Part shown: positions 41,831 through 54,135 of the stretch, in pieces
Position numbering within the stretch: the stretch's first letter is position 1
Layout of the letters: every line of letters starts with the position of its first letter
DNA from: Fasciola hepatica
Taxonomy: Eukaryota > Platyhelminthes > Trematoda > Plagiorchiida > Fasciolidae
Direction: 5' to 3'
DNA: 64,000 nt
NCBI GenBank assembly: GCA_948099385.1
Contig: CANUEZ040000184.1
Coordinates: 776,001 to 840,000 of the forward strand
Made by a program: the position numbers and the translations under genes
Notes under the pieces: model-generated
The model's input: only the letters and a program-made list of their open reading frames with translations
Told to the model about the DNA's origin: nothing
Database searches by the model: none

Positions 41831-44002
41831 TCGAAAGTTGTCGATGATGGCGTTAGTCGTGATTCTTTCGCCTATCTGGACTGAATCAGTAGATCATGGA
41901 CAGAATAATGTACATCGGTGCACAGTGTATTTGACTTGGGTATGAAATATGAAGTGCTGCCTACTGTTGTTAAACAAAATTGTTCACTGAGCAGTCTAAT
42001 TTCCACGCATCTTGGCTCAGACTTCACTCACGTCTGATCAGCAACACCAAAATTGCCATCGTTTTCTCACCTTTTCAGGTAGAAGACGACCGAAACAGTT
42101 GACTAGGAAACAAAAGAAACGGTTTACAAAACAGAGCTGAAAGAAAGGCGGAAGTGGAACGAGGCAAACTTGGAAAAAATGTCTAACTAGTGATCAAACG
42201 TACTCGTTTGCTATAATATTAGCTGTGATTGCATGCTTACGTGGATTTTTCACGTGATTGGATGTTTGTTATTGATATTCCATTGCCTGATATGATTGAC
42301 TGTTTTATCTGTACAAAATCCGTTTAGTTAGACATTTCTGTGTACGTGGTTCGTCAGTCACGTTGCAGCGTTCTCTAACGGTAATTGTAAGTCTAAAATT
42401 ATTGTGACCTGATCTCTACGTAACAGATGAAGTGGAACTTTGGTGCGCTCAGTCGAAGCACTTGCTACCCCTAATGAAAGCACTATATCTAAGATTCAGT
42501 AGGCTTTACTCAATCTACTCTCACTGATTATTGGAATGACCAGAACTACCTGAGCAAAGTCTCCATTTCCGCCTAATGTTTAAATTTGACAGGAAATTCG
42601 TTTGCTCAACTTTTCAGTAATAGTAAAAGTGACTAAATCCGCATTTCCGGCCCTCAGCGGCGTACAGTCAAACTCCGCACAACAACCACCTTTGCTTTGA
42701 GATCACGTGAACATCTGGTGCAACGAATTATATATGGTGCCCATTGATCAAACTTGTGATTTTCCACGAGTATCTATGACTTTGTGAACACAGTGGCACC
42801 CTGAAAAGCAATCACTCAATTTCAATCAATGGTGCACATACATGTATGAAATTTTCCAATCCCTGTATGTATGCATAAACGTTTATATGTGCGTGTGTGT
42901 GTCTATACAAAGCTATCTTAACCTGCGCAAACACACTGATTCTGTCTGCATACACATACATTATGTTAATAAGGTCACTGGTTAGTGTGAATGTCGTGAG
43001 CACGAACCACATAGCACAATGACTCAACAACAGGCAAGTCTAGGTGTGCGGTTTACCACCGTGCATTCAACATTGCCTGTATAGCTAGCAAGTGAAGACC
43101 CAATCACAGCCGGTAGAAAATGCCCAAACCCGTACTGATAACTTGTGGTCTTCACTCGTTCACACGTTGCAGTGACCTACAAACTGGTCCAAACACAAAC
43201 GGATGCAACCTTCTGAGTTCCATTGATTCTACTTTGTCTCGTTTTGTATTCTTCTTATTATGGACCACAATTTTCTGTATGTTCACGCTGTATAAATCAC
43301 GTACGTGAGACCTGTAGTAATCGAAAATTCAGCATCGGCTGGACCTGGTTCCGATTTCCGATAGAAAGGTAGTGCTGGAGAGACAGTTCAGTTTCCCCAA
43401 AAATTGAGGTACAGGTCACAATGATGATATTGTTTTTCCCCCCAAAAAAACACTTTGCTTTCGAATTATTCTGGCTTTTTATTTATTTGTTAGTTTGAAT
43501 TTCTATCTTATCAAGCCATGAAACATTGATAACTGCTGTCTGGTTAAAGTCACGCATACTACACAGACAACCAATCAGTATCGCTATCATGCACGGAAGT
43601 ACACTTCCTTGGTATTGATCTTTTGTCCTGCCTCCGGGCGGACAATATTGACTAATCAATCTATGCATTGATTGACCTTACTTGTTTGCACGTGAGAGCG
43701 CATGTAGCTCAGTACTTGTATTTGCTTACTCCTTCACTTGATTGCTTGCGAGTTGGCGGCTTACTGACCGCCTACGATCGGTTGCATTTACAATCCTACA
43801 AACAAATGAAGTGCACCAGCTACGTGTTCTGCTGCTACCGGTTGTAGGCACAACGGTAACTTACCTGCTGCTTCCCTCTGATTGGTTGGTAGCCCCAGTT
43901 GCCCATCGATATCCCAGGTTGGTCTGCTTCTCCAACAGAACCTATACAAGTAGCCGAGTTCAGTGCTCCCCAGTGATGTACCATACTTTGGTTGAAACGA
44001 AC
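41831..44002. other. Intergenic, nothing firmly recognised
   Basis: No gene or repeat copy that I can support. 43740-43990 contains CTGATTGGTTGGTAGCCCC, which resembles short pieces at 51700 and 53890 in gypsy 3'-end sequence, but the match is too short to classify. Confidence 0.4.
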
Positions 44003-44325
44003 TTGGATTAACTCGCGGAATCATCACCAAACAACTTGGTCAATCTATAGTAGAGACTACAGATCTGGATGATGCATCAATAAATCAAATTCACTTTAAA
44101 CTGTCGACCAAGGATCCGAACGACGATCGTGTTGAAGTCGATGACTCACCTGCACCACCAGTGGAGATGAATGTCGAAGGGGTCCAACCGCGACCATCAA
44201 CCCCAGTTCGAAGATCAGTAAGACAGGCGGGCCAAATCGATGAGGAGTTCCGGAGGGAGAACGGTTGTGGTGATCCAAGCGGGATCGTACGGAATACGGC
44301 TCGATACAGCTTTGTGTCAACATAG
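44003..44325 (+). mobile_element. Gypsy-type polyprotein C-terminus
   Basis: An open frame gives LTRGIITKQLGQSIVETTDL, DDRVEVDDSPAPPVEMNVEG, TPVRRSVRQAGQIDEEFRRE and NTARYSFVST, with a TAG at 44323-44325. The basic RRSVRQ-type tail after the integrase is common in gypsy elements. The homologous minus-strand frame at 53940-54135 supports its being repetitive and translated. Confidence 0.55.
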
Positions 44326-44935
44326 ACTGTGGGACTCCAGCAAGTTAGAATCGCACGTGGACAGGCGCAACAATGCTCGTAGTGATCAGTTGACTTTTTA
44401 TATGCCAATTATTTCGTTTGTTATATCATTTTCACAAAATCAGTTCTCCGGCGCACAGTTCCGCAGTCCTGGCATTTTTGCTATCTCGGTTCGCATCGTT
44501 TTAGGCTCGAGTGATTCCGATACGTTTTCAGTTAAAGTGGTACGCATAAAACAGTCTTTTTTGAAGGCTAATTTATTCATAAATTTTTGAATCCTGATCT
44601 GCATGGTTTATTACACAAAGCAAAAGAGAATACCCACACTTTACCAATAAAGCTTACTACTGTGGTGGTTCAAGTACGCAATCAGATGGTCTCACACGCA
44701 CTCACCTTACTGACTGCCCATTGATTCATGCTTACTCGCTGCCACAGCTAGTCACATGAACACACCTGGAATCTGACTGCACCAACCATCCAATCTTGTT
44801 TCGCTACGCTCCGGACAACCTTGTACAGTTGTGCCGATTGCATGTACAGCGCGCCCTTGCTCCTTTTTCGGTACTTGCTTGGGCGTCAGTTAATAAACGA
44901 TTTTCTCGAATTGTGTGCTCTGCTTACTACTGATT
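44326..44935 (+). repeat. Possible 3' LTR region of the gypsy element
   Basis: It directly follows the polyprotein stop and contains an AATAAA-like CAGTTAATAAACG near 44889 and a downstream GTGTGCTCTG, as expected of a terminal repeat with a polyadenylation signal. No second full copy is present in the window, so LTR borders are unproven. Confidence 0.35.
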
Positions 44936-45203
44936 TCTGAACATGACAGCTACCTTGACATTTAGCTTTGAAAATTGCGCAGATCAAAGGAGACGAAATG
45001 AAAATAATATTTTAACTTGAGATCAACTGTTGACTATACGATTTGGTGGTAAATAAACCGTTTGTCACATAAGCCATCATTCATAATCATTACTGAACTC
45101 ATTGCGGAAAATCACAAAGGAACTCCAAGATTTTTCCATCGAACCTGATAAGCGTAATCATCAGCACTACATTACCATCATGGCCGAACTGGGACTTAAA
45201 ATG

Positions 45204-45204
<1 letters not shown>

Positions 45205-45271
<67 letters not shown>
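45205..45271. repeat. (AT)n microsatellite
   Basis: About 67 nt of pure AT dinucleotides, 160 nt before the hammerhead fragment at 45430. Confidence 0.95.
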
Positions 45272-45274
<3 letters not shown>

Positions 45275-45429
45275 TGCTTGCACATGCAGCCTCCTTGTTC
45301 GTTGGGTTAGCAGTGACCCAGACACGATTAACTAACAGAAATCACAGTTCTGATTCCTTTGTGGACTTTTCAAGGAAGAGTATCCTCTCACGCTCCAGAC
45401 GATTCAAATTAGGTCCTGGTATATATATA

Positions 45430-45545
45430 ACATCGGAGTGCGCAAGCATGAAGACGGGTGGGCAGAGGAGTACCGGGTACGCATACCTGATGAGTGGCAA
45501 GAACCGCGAAACCGGTAGTGTGCTTCTGGGGAAATTTTGTCCACA
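45430..45545 (+). repeat. Hammerhead-repeat fragment
   Basis: GGGTGGGCAGAGGAGTACCGG upstream and CTTCTGGGGAAATTTTGTCC downstream match the regions flanking the ribozyme in the other units. Only about 115 bp of the unit remains, bounded on both sides by simple repeats. Confidence 0.65.
45481..45523 (+). ncRNA. Hammerhead ribozyme type I with intact consensus core
   Basis: Stem I GCATAC (45481-45486) pairs fully with GTGTGC (45518-45523). CTGATGA is at 45487-45493. Stem II is GTGG/CCGC around CAAGAA. GAAA is at 45508-45511, then CCGG, then UA, with cleavage expected after A45517. Every core base known to be essential is present. Stem III as a monomer would be only one or two pairs around CCGG, but the palindrome could give four pairs between two tandem units. 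It is the best preserved of the five cores in the window. Confidence 0.75.
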
Positions 45546-45562
45546 CGTTTACATACTACATA

Positions 45563-45628
<66 letters not shown>

Positions 45629-45651
45629 GTCTATCTATCTATCTATCTATC

Positions 45652-45695
<44 letters not shown>
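45563..45695. repeat. (CTAT)n followed by (AT)n microsatellite
   Basis: About 90 nt of CTAT repeats with two CTGT variants, running into about 40 nt of AT. The poly-IYLS reading frames across it are artefacts. Confidence 0.95.
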
Positions 45696-45697
<2 letters not shown>

Positions 45698-47436
45698 GTA
45701 TAATATGTGTGATAGAGTTTCCGCACCATCACAATGGCTGGTTCTTGATGGTTCACTTTTCGACAGCACTGCATGATATAGAGTTCTTCGTTTCATATAG
45801 TCTCGTAATGAGGAGTGATCTGGCGTACGAATTGACTGCTATGCGAATGCTGGTTTGTTATCACTGAAAACCTGTGACGGAAAGACTCTGTAATATGGAC
45901 TGCTGATGATATACCAAATGCTGTAAATCAGTCCCAATAGCATGTTTGCTAAGTATTCGACTCCTTGAATTTGAGTCTCAGTTGGGGCTCGATAGTCATG
46001 AACTGACGATGGATTTTTGGATCTGTATAACAGTCCCGGTGTTTTCAACAATAAGTTGAGTGTTTATACTTTATGTTGAATCATATTACATAAAAAGTCT
46101 CACTATTTTTCGTAATTTTGTATCAAATCACCACCTAGGCTGGAATCACATCTGTTTCCCGCGTGATTGAAGATCTTCAACCTTTTCATCCCATTTTGTA
46201 TGATCATATTTTCGTGGGTAGTAAATATCTGTTTGTCTTCATCTGGTTCGCTATAAAGCAGTATTTATCGAACCTGTTTCGCACGACACACCTATTCCAA
46301 ATCCGTCTTAGGTTTTTCATGGATTCTGCATCGGTCTTTGTAAGCAAGTGAAACGGCTTGAGACGAATGCGAAAACTAATGTACTGTGAAGGACGTGGTC
46401 AAAACTGATTGACACGTTCAAATTATCGCATTCTAATGTATGTTTCTACATCTATTATGGGTTATGCACTAATGATAACTATTTACGGTCTGGATGATAC
46501 ACCTGGATAGCGATTCCGTGGTTTTCAATGGTAAATCAAGCGTCAGGAGTGTAGAGGGACTGATTTCACAAACAAATTATCGAGAAATCGATTTTGTGAC
46601 ATCTCTTTTATTCCATTCTTATTCCAGCCAAATTGACGTGATCCTCTTCGTTCCGTGGGAAAAATTGTTTTCGTGATCATAATTCTGACAGAGTTCTACC
46701 AGCCGATCTTCCCGAGGATTGTCACGTGACCAGCTTAAATGTGCACACATTAAAAAGCTTCATTCTGAAATTTTCACATTGAAATTTCAGGTTTATTCGT
46801 TGTTTACAACAGGGTCAGCCTACACTTTCCGCGTGACTGAATGACGACTTTGATTAATTGCAATAGCTGATTAGTGCGATTGGTTTTTACCTTGAGAAAG
46901 CATGTAACATTTACAGACTGTGGTATACTTCAGTGAACAAAACCTAATAATTCAGGAGCCTGATGTTACAAGTCACGTGCGTCTGTGTGCGTGTTTGTGA
47001 GACCAATTTTTGCAGTTAGTGTGCCGATTCGGTGTATACTTCGTAACTGCAGATTAATTTCTTTTAGTTGCGTTTCACGAATCTTCACGTAAGAATAATG
47101 TGCATAAGATCACTGGAACGGCGCAGAAGTACCCGTGTATTTATGTCCACTCTACAGGTCTCATTAGCAATAAGCATGACTCTGAGAAACTCCATTTTAT
47201 TCTTAGTATACAAGAAAGTGTGGATATAGAATGTTCAATGGATCCTGTTCATTTCATGAATACGCTTCTGATTGATCTAGTTCATTTTCAGAGTACGGTT
47301 GACCCATTAGACCTTAATTCTGATTGGTTGTTATTGGTACATCTCGTTTCATTGCACGACTCATTTTGTTTAGCCTATTTGGCTAATTTATCTGTGTTGT
47401 GTTTAGCTTGAACAGTTGCATGCTGAGACAAACTTT

Positions 47437-47439
<3 letters not shown>
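45696..47439. other. Intergenic, nothing recognised
   Basis: AT-rich. The open frame at 47100-47411 has no family motif. No repeat from elsewhere in the window is evident. Confidence 0.4.

Positions 47440-47488
<49 letters not shown>
47440..47488. repeat. (CA)n microsatellite
   Basis: About 49 nt of pure CA dinucleotides. The VCVCVC/HTHTHT frames over it are artefacts. Confidence 0.95.
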
Positions 47489-47491
<3 letters not shown>

Positions 47492-50400
47492 ATCCAAATC
47501 GTTCGCAATCGGGGACACACATGCAGTCTTCCAAACACGGACATAGTTGACGGTAAATGTTTCGTCTCGGACGATACTGACCAATCAGAGTGCACCACTT
47601 GTTGAACGGCCTTAACTGATCTAATTCGATTGTATACTTGGCTTACGCTTTCGCCTGCATGCAGTGTTGACTCACGCACTTGCCTACGTGTTTTGTTTTC
47701 ATTTGTTTGCTTGTACTTGTGTTTGGCGTAATTTGCAACTGAATGCGCGTTCATCCGTACAAGCGTGCCTTCCTTCTGCTCACTGAATTCGGGGCATAAC
47801 AATCAGACTGCAATAATCGCTCTTTTTAGGGAGACGGTTTTCGTTTCTGAACTGCTCGTTATTTCGCTCACCTGTTGATTAGCCTGTTGATCCTGTTGAT
47901 CCTGACACTAACCTTATCGTAGTCGGCTTCGCTGCATCATGTGACTAATTATGGATGCACTGGCCTGCTTGTCGCACATTGATGAATGTTCGCATCGTTG
48001 CTCCCAGGGGGCCTGTTGTGTACGCAACTATTGGTAACATACTAAACAAGTATGCAAGTGAGGAAAACGAACAAGCGCAGGCTGCACGTGCAATCGTGCC
48101 AGACAAAGCAAGGCCATCCAGCGCTTAGTGAAAGCTGCCTGGGCAAAGTGGTTCTGCCAAATGTCAGATGTGTGTCCGTGTGAGCGCCGCAGTAATTGAT
48201 CACCGACCAGTAAGTTCTGAATGCTTTCAAAACGTTACACTGGGATGTTTCTGCCGTCAATCCGAATGTTGCTAAAGCTGCACAATAAGACCCTTAATGC
48301 AGCTTTCACACTGTGCTTGTGGCGGAATTAGTGTTCCCCATACGCCCAACCGTTTAAGGCGAGAGAACGACACGCCGCCGCTTCGGCTTGGTGACGTGTA
48401 TTGCCTTAGCTAGCCAACACTCAAGTGGGTACAACACAAGCGTGCGGCAAGAGTGAGCGCAAAAGTGTTGGCAGGGTCACAAAGGTAAGTGGTTACGTGA
48501 GTCAGAGTCACGTGGTAACGGAAACGCAAGCAAGCATACAGTCAGAACGGGTCACGATAAGTCAATGTTTGATTGAGCAGTATCCTCTGGAATGGAGCAT
48601 GACTAGCGCCAACCTCGCGTGCGTGGATTGGGATCAATAGTCAGTGATGTGCATGAGTGTGAGTGAGACGGTTTGACTGCGCTTGACATGATTATGGTCA
48701 CCTCGATCGCGAACAGTGAACGGAAAAAGGGATGGAACAGTTACCAAAAAAATGAGAGTTGAGGTTGTAGCAGGAATCAATGTCTACGGTACATGCTTTA
48801 CTCACCAATTCAGTCGTAAGTATAATTAAAAACCCGTACGCTAGGGACTGGGATAATGAAACAGCCTTCCTAAATATGATGATGCTAACACTACGCATAC
48901 TGAGGTGTGTGTTTTGGTAACCTGAATAAACTGCGCGTCAATCGTAGTTCAGCTTCCATCTATCGCTTCTAGCAACCGGTTGGTTTTCAAGATTGCAGTG
49001 ATCTGTAACTACCGGTCGGAAGTCAAATGCTAAGTTTATTGATGCCTTCAAGATGTATTGTCGTGAAGCGAACCACTTGGGGGCTGGAGCGGAGTAGAAT
49101 AGAAGTGTTCAACCAGGAAAAAATAGCAAGTGGTCTGTGGTACGTATAGTCATTCAGGGTAAAATTTGTGCTTCAGCTGAAATCCAGTGGTTACAAAAAG
49201 CAACCGATTCTTGACATAAATTGAATGATTTTTATTTACCTATTGATCGATCGTCATTGCACGAAAAAAGCAACGTTTTGTGTGCGAGATCCACGATATC
49301 CAAATATCCACTCAATGTGCCCATCAAAGTTTATTTTGCTTATCCGTTGATTGTCATAGTATAATAGTGATATTATAATTTCAAATATAATTTATAATAT
49401 AAGATTACATAATGTTCACTCCGAATTTATACACCCAAAAACAGATTATCGCTGACTGAATAACCCCCTCGCAATTCCACACCCTTCTGGTGCCTTATCC
49501 TCAGGTATTGGACTTTTCATCATATTTTACCATGACTTCATGGTTTACACTATTCAATAATCCGGACACCGCCACTGAAGTTTCGAATTTCTATTTTAGC
49601 TGCTGACGGTGGTGACAGTAGTTAGTTACAGATCTTTACCTGTCAGACTGTCTCAAATGCACAGGATAACGCCTGCCATTTCACACACGCGTACACGTAC
49701 ACGCACACAAGCACACGTGCGCACGCGCACACACGTCCACAATGTTGGTGTTAATCATGCTTCAGCCCGGACGGTGCTTACCAATCAAGCCTCTCTACGA
49801 ATCGATCAGTTGTGCTCGGTCCGACCCGAATGTTTGCGTGACTCACGCTTGCGCGTGCATGTTACTCTGATTCTTGCTGTGGACCATTCACATTTAATGG
49901 GCAATGATCCTTGCTCGTTCGTGCTATTTTTATTTCTCATCGGCGTAGACGATATTCCCGTAGCTGGAAATAAATGACCATCACATTTAATCGTTTACTG
50001 ATATTCCACACTGACTGATTTTGAGTATTTTGTCAACGCTTCCCTCAAGTGAAAGTGTTGATTTCATTGTATAACAGTCGTTTCATCAGGCCTTTTAAGA
50101 ATCATTGGTGGCATGCTTTCATCCATTTTTGACTGTACTGTGGACCTCATCTTCCGTACATAATCTGGGTTGGGTATCAACGATTTACACCACGTCCCTA
50201 TCTTCCGGAGGTTAAAAGTAGCAAGCTGGGGACATGATTGATAGCCGAATCCCCAGGTCACGTGAGATGGATTACGAGAACATGGAGCAACTGGCCACAT
50301 TTGATTTATGGACCTAGCTGGGCAAAATGGTGTGACTTTACAAGACAGCCACCAATGAATATCAGCTGAGGAAAGCGAGCTGAGAGTATCCCATACAGCC

Positions 50401-51509
50401 GTAAGTGGGTGTCTGGCTGTCCTCAGTCCAAATTACCATCGTTTGCTTGTGGATGCATTCGAGCGGAAGTATGTATGTTTGGATTGATCGAAAGATTTTG
50501 TTCAGCCGGAGCACTGGTTTGCCTATTAACTGATACGACTTTTTTCACATAGTCCGTCTCCATTTTTACTTAGTCTGGCAGTTACGTATTGATTGATATT
50601 AGAAGTGTAGAAGCCTTTGATTATCGAAATTCTCACTGAGAACCTAGTACTGATGACTTGTCCGGCTTCCCGACCCCATGATCCCTTTGTGGTTTCATTG
50701 TTCTAACGTATTTTCGTTAACGAGACTGTTGTGATTACACTATTTAGTCCCTATATCCTAATAACATTCGTCTTTCGTCCCGTGAGTCAGTTTCGCTTTT
50801 GTTACCTCGTGTCTGCCCACCAAAATTTCTCGAGTGATCTAGGCAGTGACGTCCGTATACTTTTCCTGTATTTTCCTTCTGCTTTGGTCCACCTCAGTAC
50901 TCCCTTGCGATCGGTAGCACTGTCTTACCCGTTCTTTCTCCGATTGCTTTGTCTGCGTAAACACTAAACTTTGGCCTTGGTCCCTCACCCCAGCTTTTGT
51001 CTTTCTATCTTGAATGTCCCACCACGCTTCTGTTTCGTCCTGTATATCTACCTCAATTCGGAGCGGGGATTGGTCATCCGCCTGCAATAAATATCGATCC
51101 CCGTAGCAAACCCGCAATTGGTCCTGGTTAACACCGCGTGCTATCTCCTACTCGCGTTTGACGAACATTGGTTTGTGTATTCTTTGGGATAGCCCATTAT
51201 TTCAGGTATGTTATTATTTGTTGGTTTAAATGATCTTCAAGTATACTCAGTTTACCCACTCGTCTTACATGGCAGTGGGTTTCGGGTTCACATTTTACGA
51301 GTCACTCAACCATTGGACGACGTCTGTTAAAGATAATGTTTGTTTTTAATCGTTACGTCAGTCCGTTTGAAAGTGTTTACCGGTACACGCGTTATATTTG
51401 GTTTATCACACTCATCGAGGGAAATGTCTTATTAGAATTGCGCTACTGGTAACTTCCAGGGATCACGAAATAGCTAATTGCATGATGCAGTCTAATAAGC
51501 GTAATGAAC
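47489..51509. other. Intergenic, nothing firmly recognised; alternating tract at 49682
   Basis: About 4 kb without a supported gene. 49682-49740 is a CA/CG-rich alternating purine-pyrimidine tract. The frames at 49609-49977 and 50731-51117 have no recognised domain. Confidence 0.4.
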
Positions 51510-51790
51510 TGAACTGACAGGACGTATTGAAATTGCCTCCACCCAGAACTACGCGAACGAAATTAGCAATAAGACCAAGGCTGCGAAATATCACGTCAGT
51601 TGTATTGCAGAACTAGTTTGTGCAAATATGGTAAATTAGAGAATATAATTGGTAGGCTTGAAGATGACTCATCACAGAAAGCTTTTGTCGGACTTGTCGG
51701 CGGCGAACCTGATTGGTTGAGGCCCATCCGCGTTCGTGACTACGAAGCAGTACTTGGCCGCATCACGTGTGACAGCTGCTGAATCACCGC
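51510..51790 (-). repeat. Gypsy 3'-end/LTR-like repeat, copy 1
   Basis: Aligned with 53690-53970 in the same orientation: GACGTATTGAAATTGCCTCC, AAGACCAAGGCTGCGAAAT, GCAAATATGGTAA, AGAAAGCTTTTGTCGGACTT and CGAACCTGATTGGTTG. The 53.7 kb copy lies directly after a gypsy polyprotein tail on the minus strand, so this looks like a related terminal region. Confidence 0.5.
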
Positions 51791-52012
51791 ATGCAATCAA
51801 TGCATTTGGGGGTGGTGAGTGAGGAGCGGAAATTTAACAACTGACGCTATGACACTAGCGACGCCTGAAACGGTGAAGCGAAAATGAAAAGAGCTCTTCG
51901 TTTCTGGTTATTTTAGTCCCCAGATTGCCACTGAGTGATTGTGGACAATGCTCCGAACTGACCCCTTTAGACGAGGAAGAATGCCTTTCGTTCATGAACA
52001 ACCTCGTTTTAC

Positions 52013-52366
52013 TTGCGTGAAACACAGTTATTATATAAAGTCTTGATCTTTGTACCCAGTCTCCGCACTGGACTTATTGGTCATACTGGTGCCGGCATCC
52101 AAGCTTTCCGGCGGGCTGGTGTTGAAGCTAAAGACGGATTTACAGCGTTCATCTATGATTCTGTCGATCCACACCATCAGTCTGCTTCCCTGTCTCCTAT
52201 GGTTCCTTGGGGTCGGTACTGGACACGTGCTGGCGGACTGACTGCTAACGAAACTTGGTCCCCTATCAATTATGAGTCAGCGCACACCCTCACAGACATA
52301 ATCCCTTTGGACTATAGTTTTAGTGCCAATGTCACTAGTGTTTATGAGGATATTAGCCGGCGGTGA
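52013..52366 (+). repeat. Unclassified dispersed repeat (family U), copy 2, open for 117 codons
   Basis: Homologous over 52030-52300 to 22232-22545. The open frame includes VPSLRTGLIGHTGAGIQAFR, DGFTAFIYDSVDPHHQS and VPWGRYWTRAGGLTANETWS. I recognise no domain, and the corresponding frame is not open in the other copy, so coding is unproven. A SINE-2 copy begins at its right edge. Confidence 0.45.
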
Positions 52367-52525
52367 TCAAACGGTTATTATAGTGGACTCTAGACAATAA
52401 CGACGTGGGTTTAATTCCCCACTTCTGCTGGTCACCTCCCCAATTGGCAGCCTTTCATTGGTCGCGGCCCGCTTCCAGAATTGTTGCACATGGTCGTTTA
52501 GTAAAATAAATGAAATAAAAAATGA
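52357..52525 (+). repeat. tRNA-derived SINE-2 copy
   Basis: The head 52357-52431 is tRNA-like: acceptor strands CCGGCGG (52357-52363) and CTGCTGG (52425-52431) pair over seven positions with G-U, and a T-arm GTGGG/CCCAC encloses a B-box-like GGGTTTAATTCC. The body GCAGCCTTTCATTGGTCGCG and an A-rich tail (AAAATAAATGAAATAAA) follow. The body recurs at 26497. Confidence 0.55.
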
Positions 52526-53689
52526 CATACTGTTAGTACATAAAAAAGGGAACGCGAAAAAATCCACCAACTTGTAGCAGTTCTCTCCCACCTCCTTAAG
52601 GTAGATATTTTTCAAACTGCATCCTTCTTGTTCCGTCGCTTCAAGAAAATGCAGTTACCACAAAGCCAACTCGTGGTTCTTTCAAACTGGATAACTGACG
52701 TCAATAATGGCTCAATAAACAAAGAGGTTTAAAGTTTCATTCATTCTGTTCTGCATTTTCTGAAGAGTTTGGTAGAATTTGCTGAATAATCCCATTTCCT
52801 CATGCACAAAAAAATAGGAACTTTGGCAAACTAGCTCATTTTTGGTAACACCATTCTCATCTATAACTTAGTAACATGTGCAAGATAGTGTTGTATTCAG
52901 TATCATTGCAAAACGCAGAATTGAAGAACTCGGTTTATCAGAGCACGCTCCAACAAGTACCGAAAATTGAGCAAGCTCAATCCGTACATTCAATCGGCAC
53001 GGCCAACCGAGGCCGTCCGATGGGTAACGAGATGTGATTGGATGAACGGTGCAGTCAGATGCAAAGTGCATACGTGTGACTAATCGTGGCAGCGAACAGA
53101 TGCGAATCAATAAGCAGTTAGATTTGAACCTTTGAGTTATCGACCCAAACGCCGATGAGGCCACACAACAGGTGGAAATGCACAATTTATAACCAATGTC
53201 TTTGAGTCAAGATCTAATTGGGTAGTCATGAAAGTCGGTGTCTCACAATTAGAGAAAGAAGTGGAGGAAATTGGTTTTATTCGTTGGTTGGGAAAGGACC
53301 GGGGAAATAATAGACATGGGTTTTGAGGATTAGCGATTTCTGGTTTCGACCAAAAAGTCAGCGTCTGAGTCATGCCGAGTTAGAAGGCCGGTTTCGGATC
53401 ATAGCCGGGGATGTTAGAGAGCCTTAACGAACCTCTTGTGAACACAACACGATTGGGTTCGGCAATCTGATAAAAAGAGTCTCTGCTATTGCTAACTGTC
53501 GTCTTTGAGCGGCTTTTAGTGCTTCCGTGGGGACTTTGTGAACAAATTTCAATGGGTCATCATTTCCTTGATTTTCGGTTTCTGTAAGGCACTTAATAAA
53601 AGCAGAGCTAATGTCTTTTCTGTTTCTCACCAACAACTAAGCCGGTTTGCACTCTTTGATCCCTTGAGATAGTGTAATATTCACAATAC
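52526..53689. other. Intergenic, nothing recognised
   Basis: No supported coding region or repeat. The open frames on the minus strand at 52868-53373 and 53424-53636 have no known motif. Confidence 0.4.
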
Positions 53690-53939
53690 CTGAACTGATA
53701 GGACGTATTGAAATGGCTTCCACCCGGAACCCCGCAAACCAGATAAGCGAGAAGACTGAGGCTGTGAATTTGCACGGTAACCATACTGAAATGGTCTGCA
53801 TAAGTATGGTAAGACAAAGAAAATAATAGGTGGATTATAAGTTGACCAATCAAAGCAAGCTTTTGTTGCACCTGTTCTCGGCAATCCTGATTGGTTGGAG
53901 CTGCTCATCATGCACAGCGGCAAAGCTGTTCCTGGCTGT
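53690..53939 (-). repeat. Gypsy 3'-end/LTR-like repeat, copy 2
   Basis: Follows the polyprotein tail on the minus strand and aligns with 51510-51790. It contains the CCTGATTGGTTGGAGCTG block. As the two copies both lie on the 3' side of polyprotein-tail-like sequence, they are probably two separate insertions, not a 5' and 3' LTR pair. Confidence 0.45.
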
Positions 53940-54135
53940 ATCACGTGCGATGCCCACGGAATCTCCACTACATTCGTCCCTCATGAACTCCTCAGCCATT
54001 TGGCTCATCTGTCTTACTGATCTTCGAACTGGAGCTAATGGCTATGGGTCGGCTGCTTCGGTAGTCGTCTCGGTTTGCGGAACACAAGAGTCACTGGCTT
54101 CAACACAGTCACCGTTTGAATCCTCCTCCTTGTGA
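53940..54135 (-). mobile_element. Gypsy-type polyprotein C-terminus, second copy
   Basis: The minus strand reads NGDCVEASDSCVPQTETTTE, LAPVRRSVRQMAEEFMRDEC and GIARDTARNSFAAV, aligned with the frame at 44097-44325 (PVRRSVRQ block and the TAR-SF end). One in-frame stop lies between the halves. Integrase or RT sequence upstream (above 54135) is not recognisable. Confidence 0.55.

Noticed and set aside
45274..45776. Overlapping open frames encoding poly-IYLS and poly-IY proteins
   Set aside because: They are created by the CTAT and AT microsatellites and have no other coding feature.
47375..47802. Frames with VCVC and HTHT runs
   Set aside because: They come from the CA dinucleotide repeat.
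50064..50110. CTGATGAAACGAC on the minus strand as a possible hammerhead core
   Set aside because: No stem II, no correctly placed second GAAA, and no stem I pairing; flanks are not shared with the hammerhead repeat.
51510..53970. The two LTR-like repeats as 5' and 3' LTRs of one gypsy element
   Set aside because: The polyprotein tail lies outside the interval, on the upstream side of the 53.7 kb copy, and no gag or pol is found between them.
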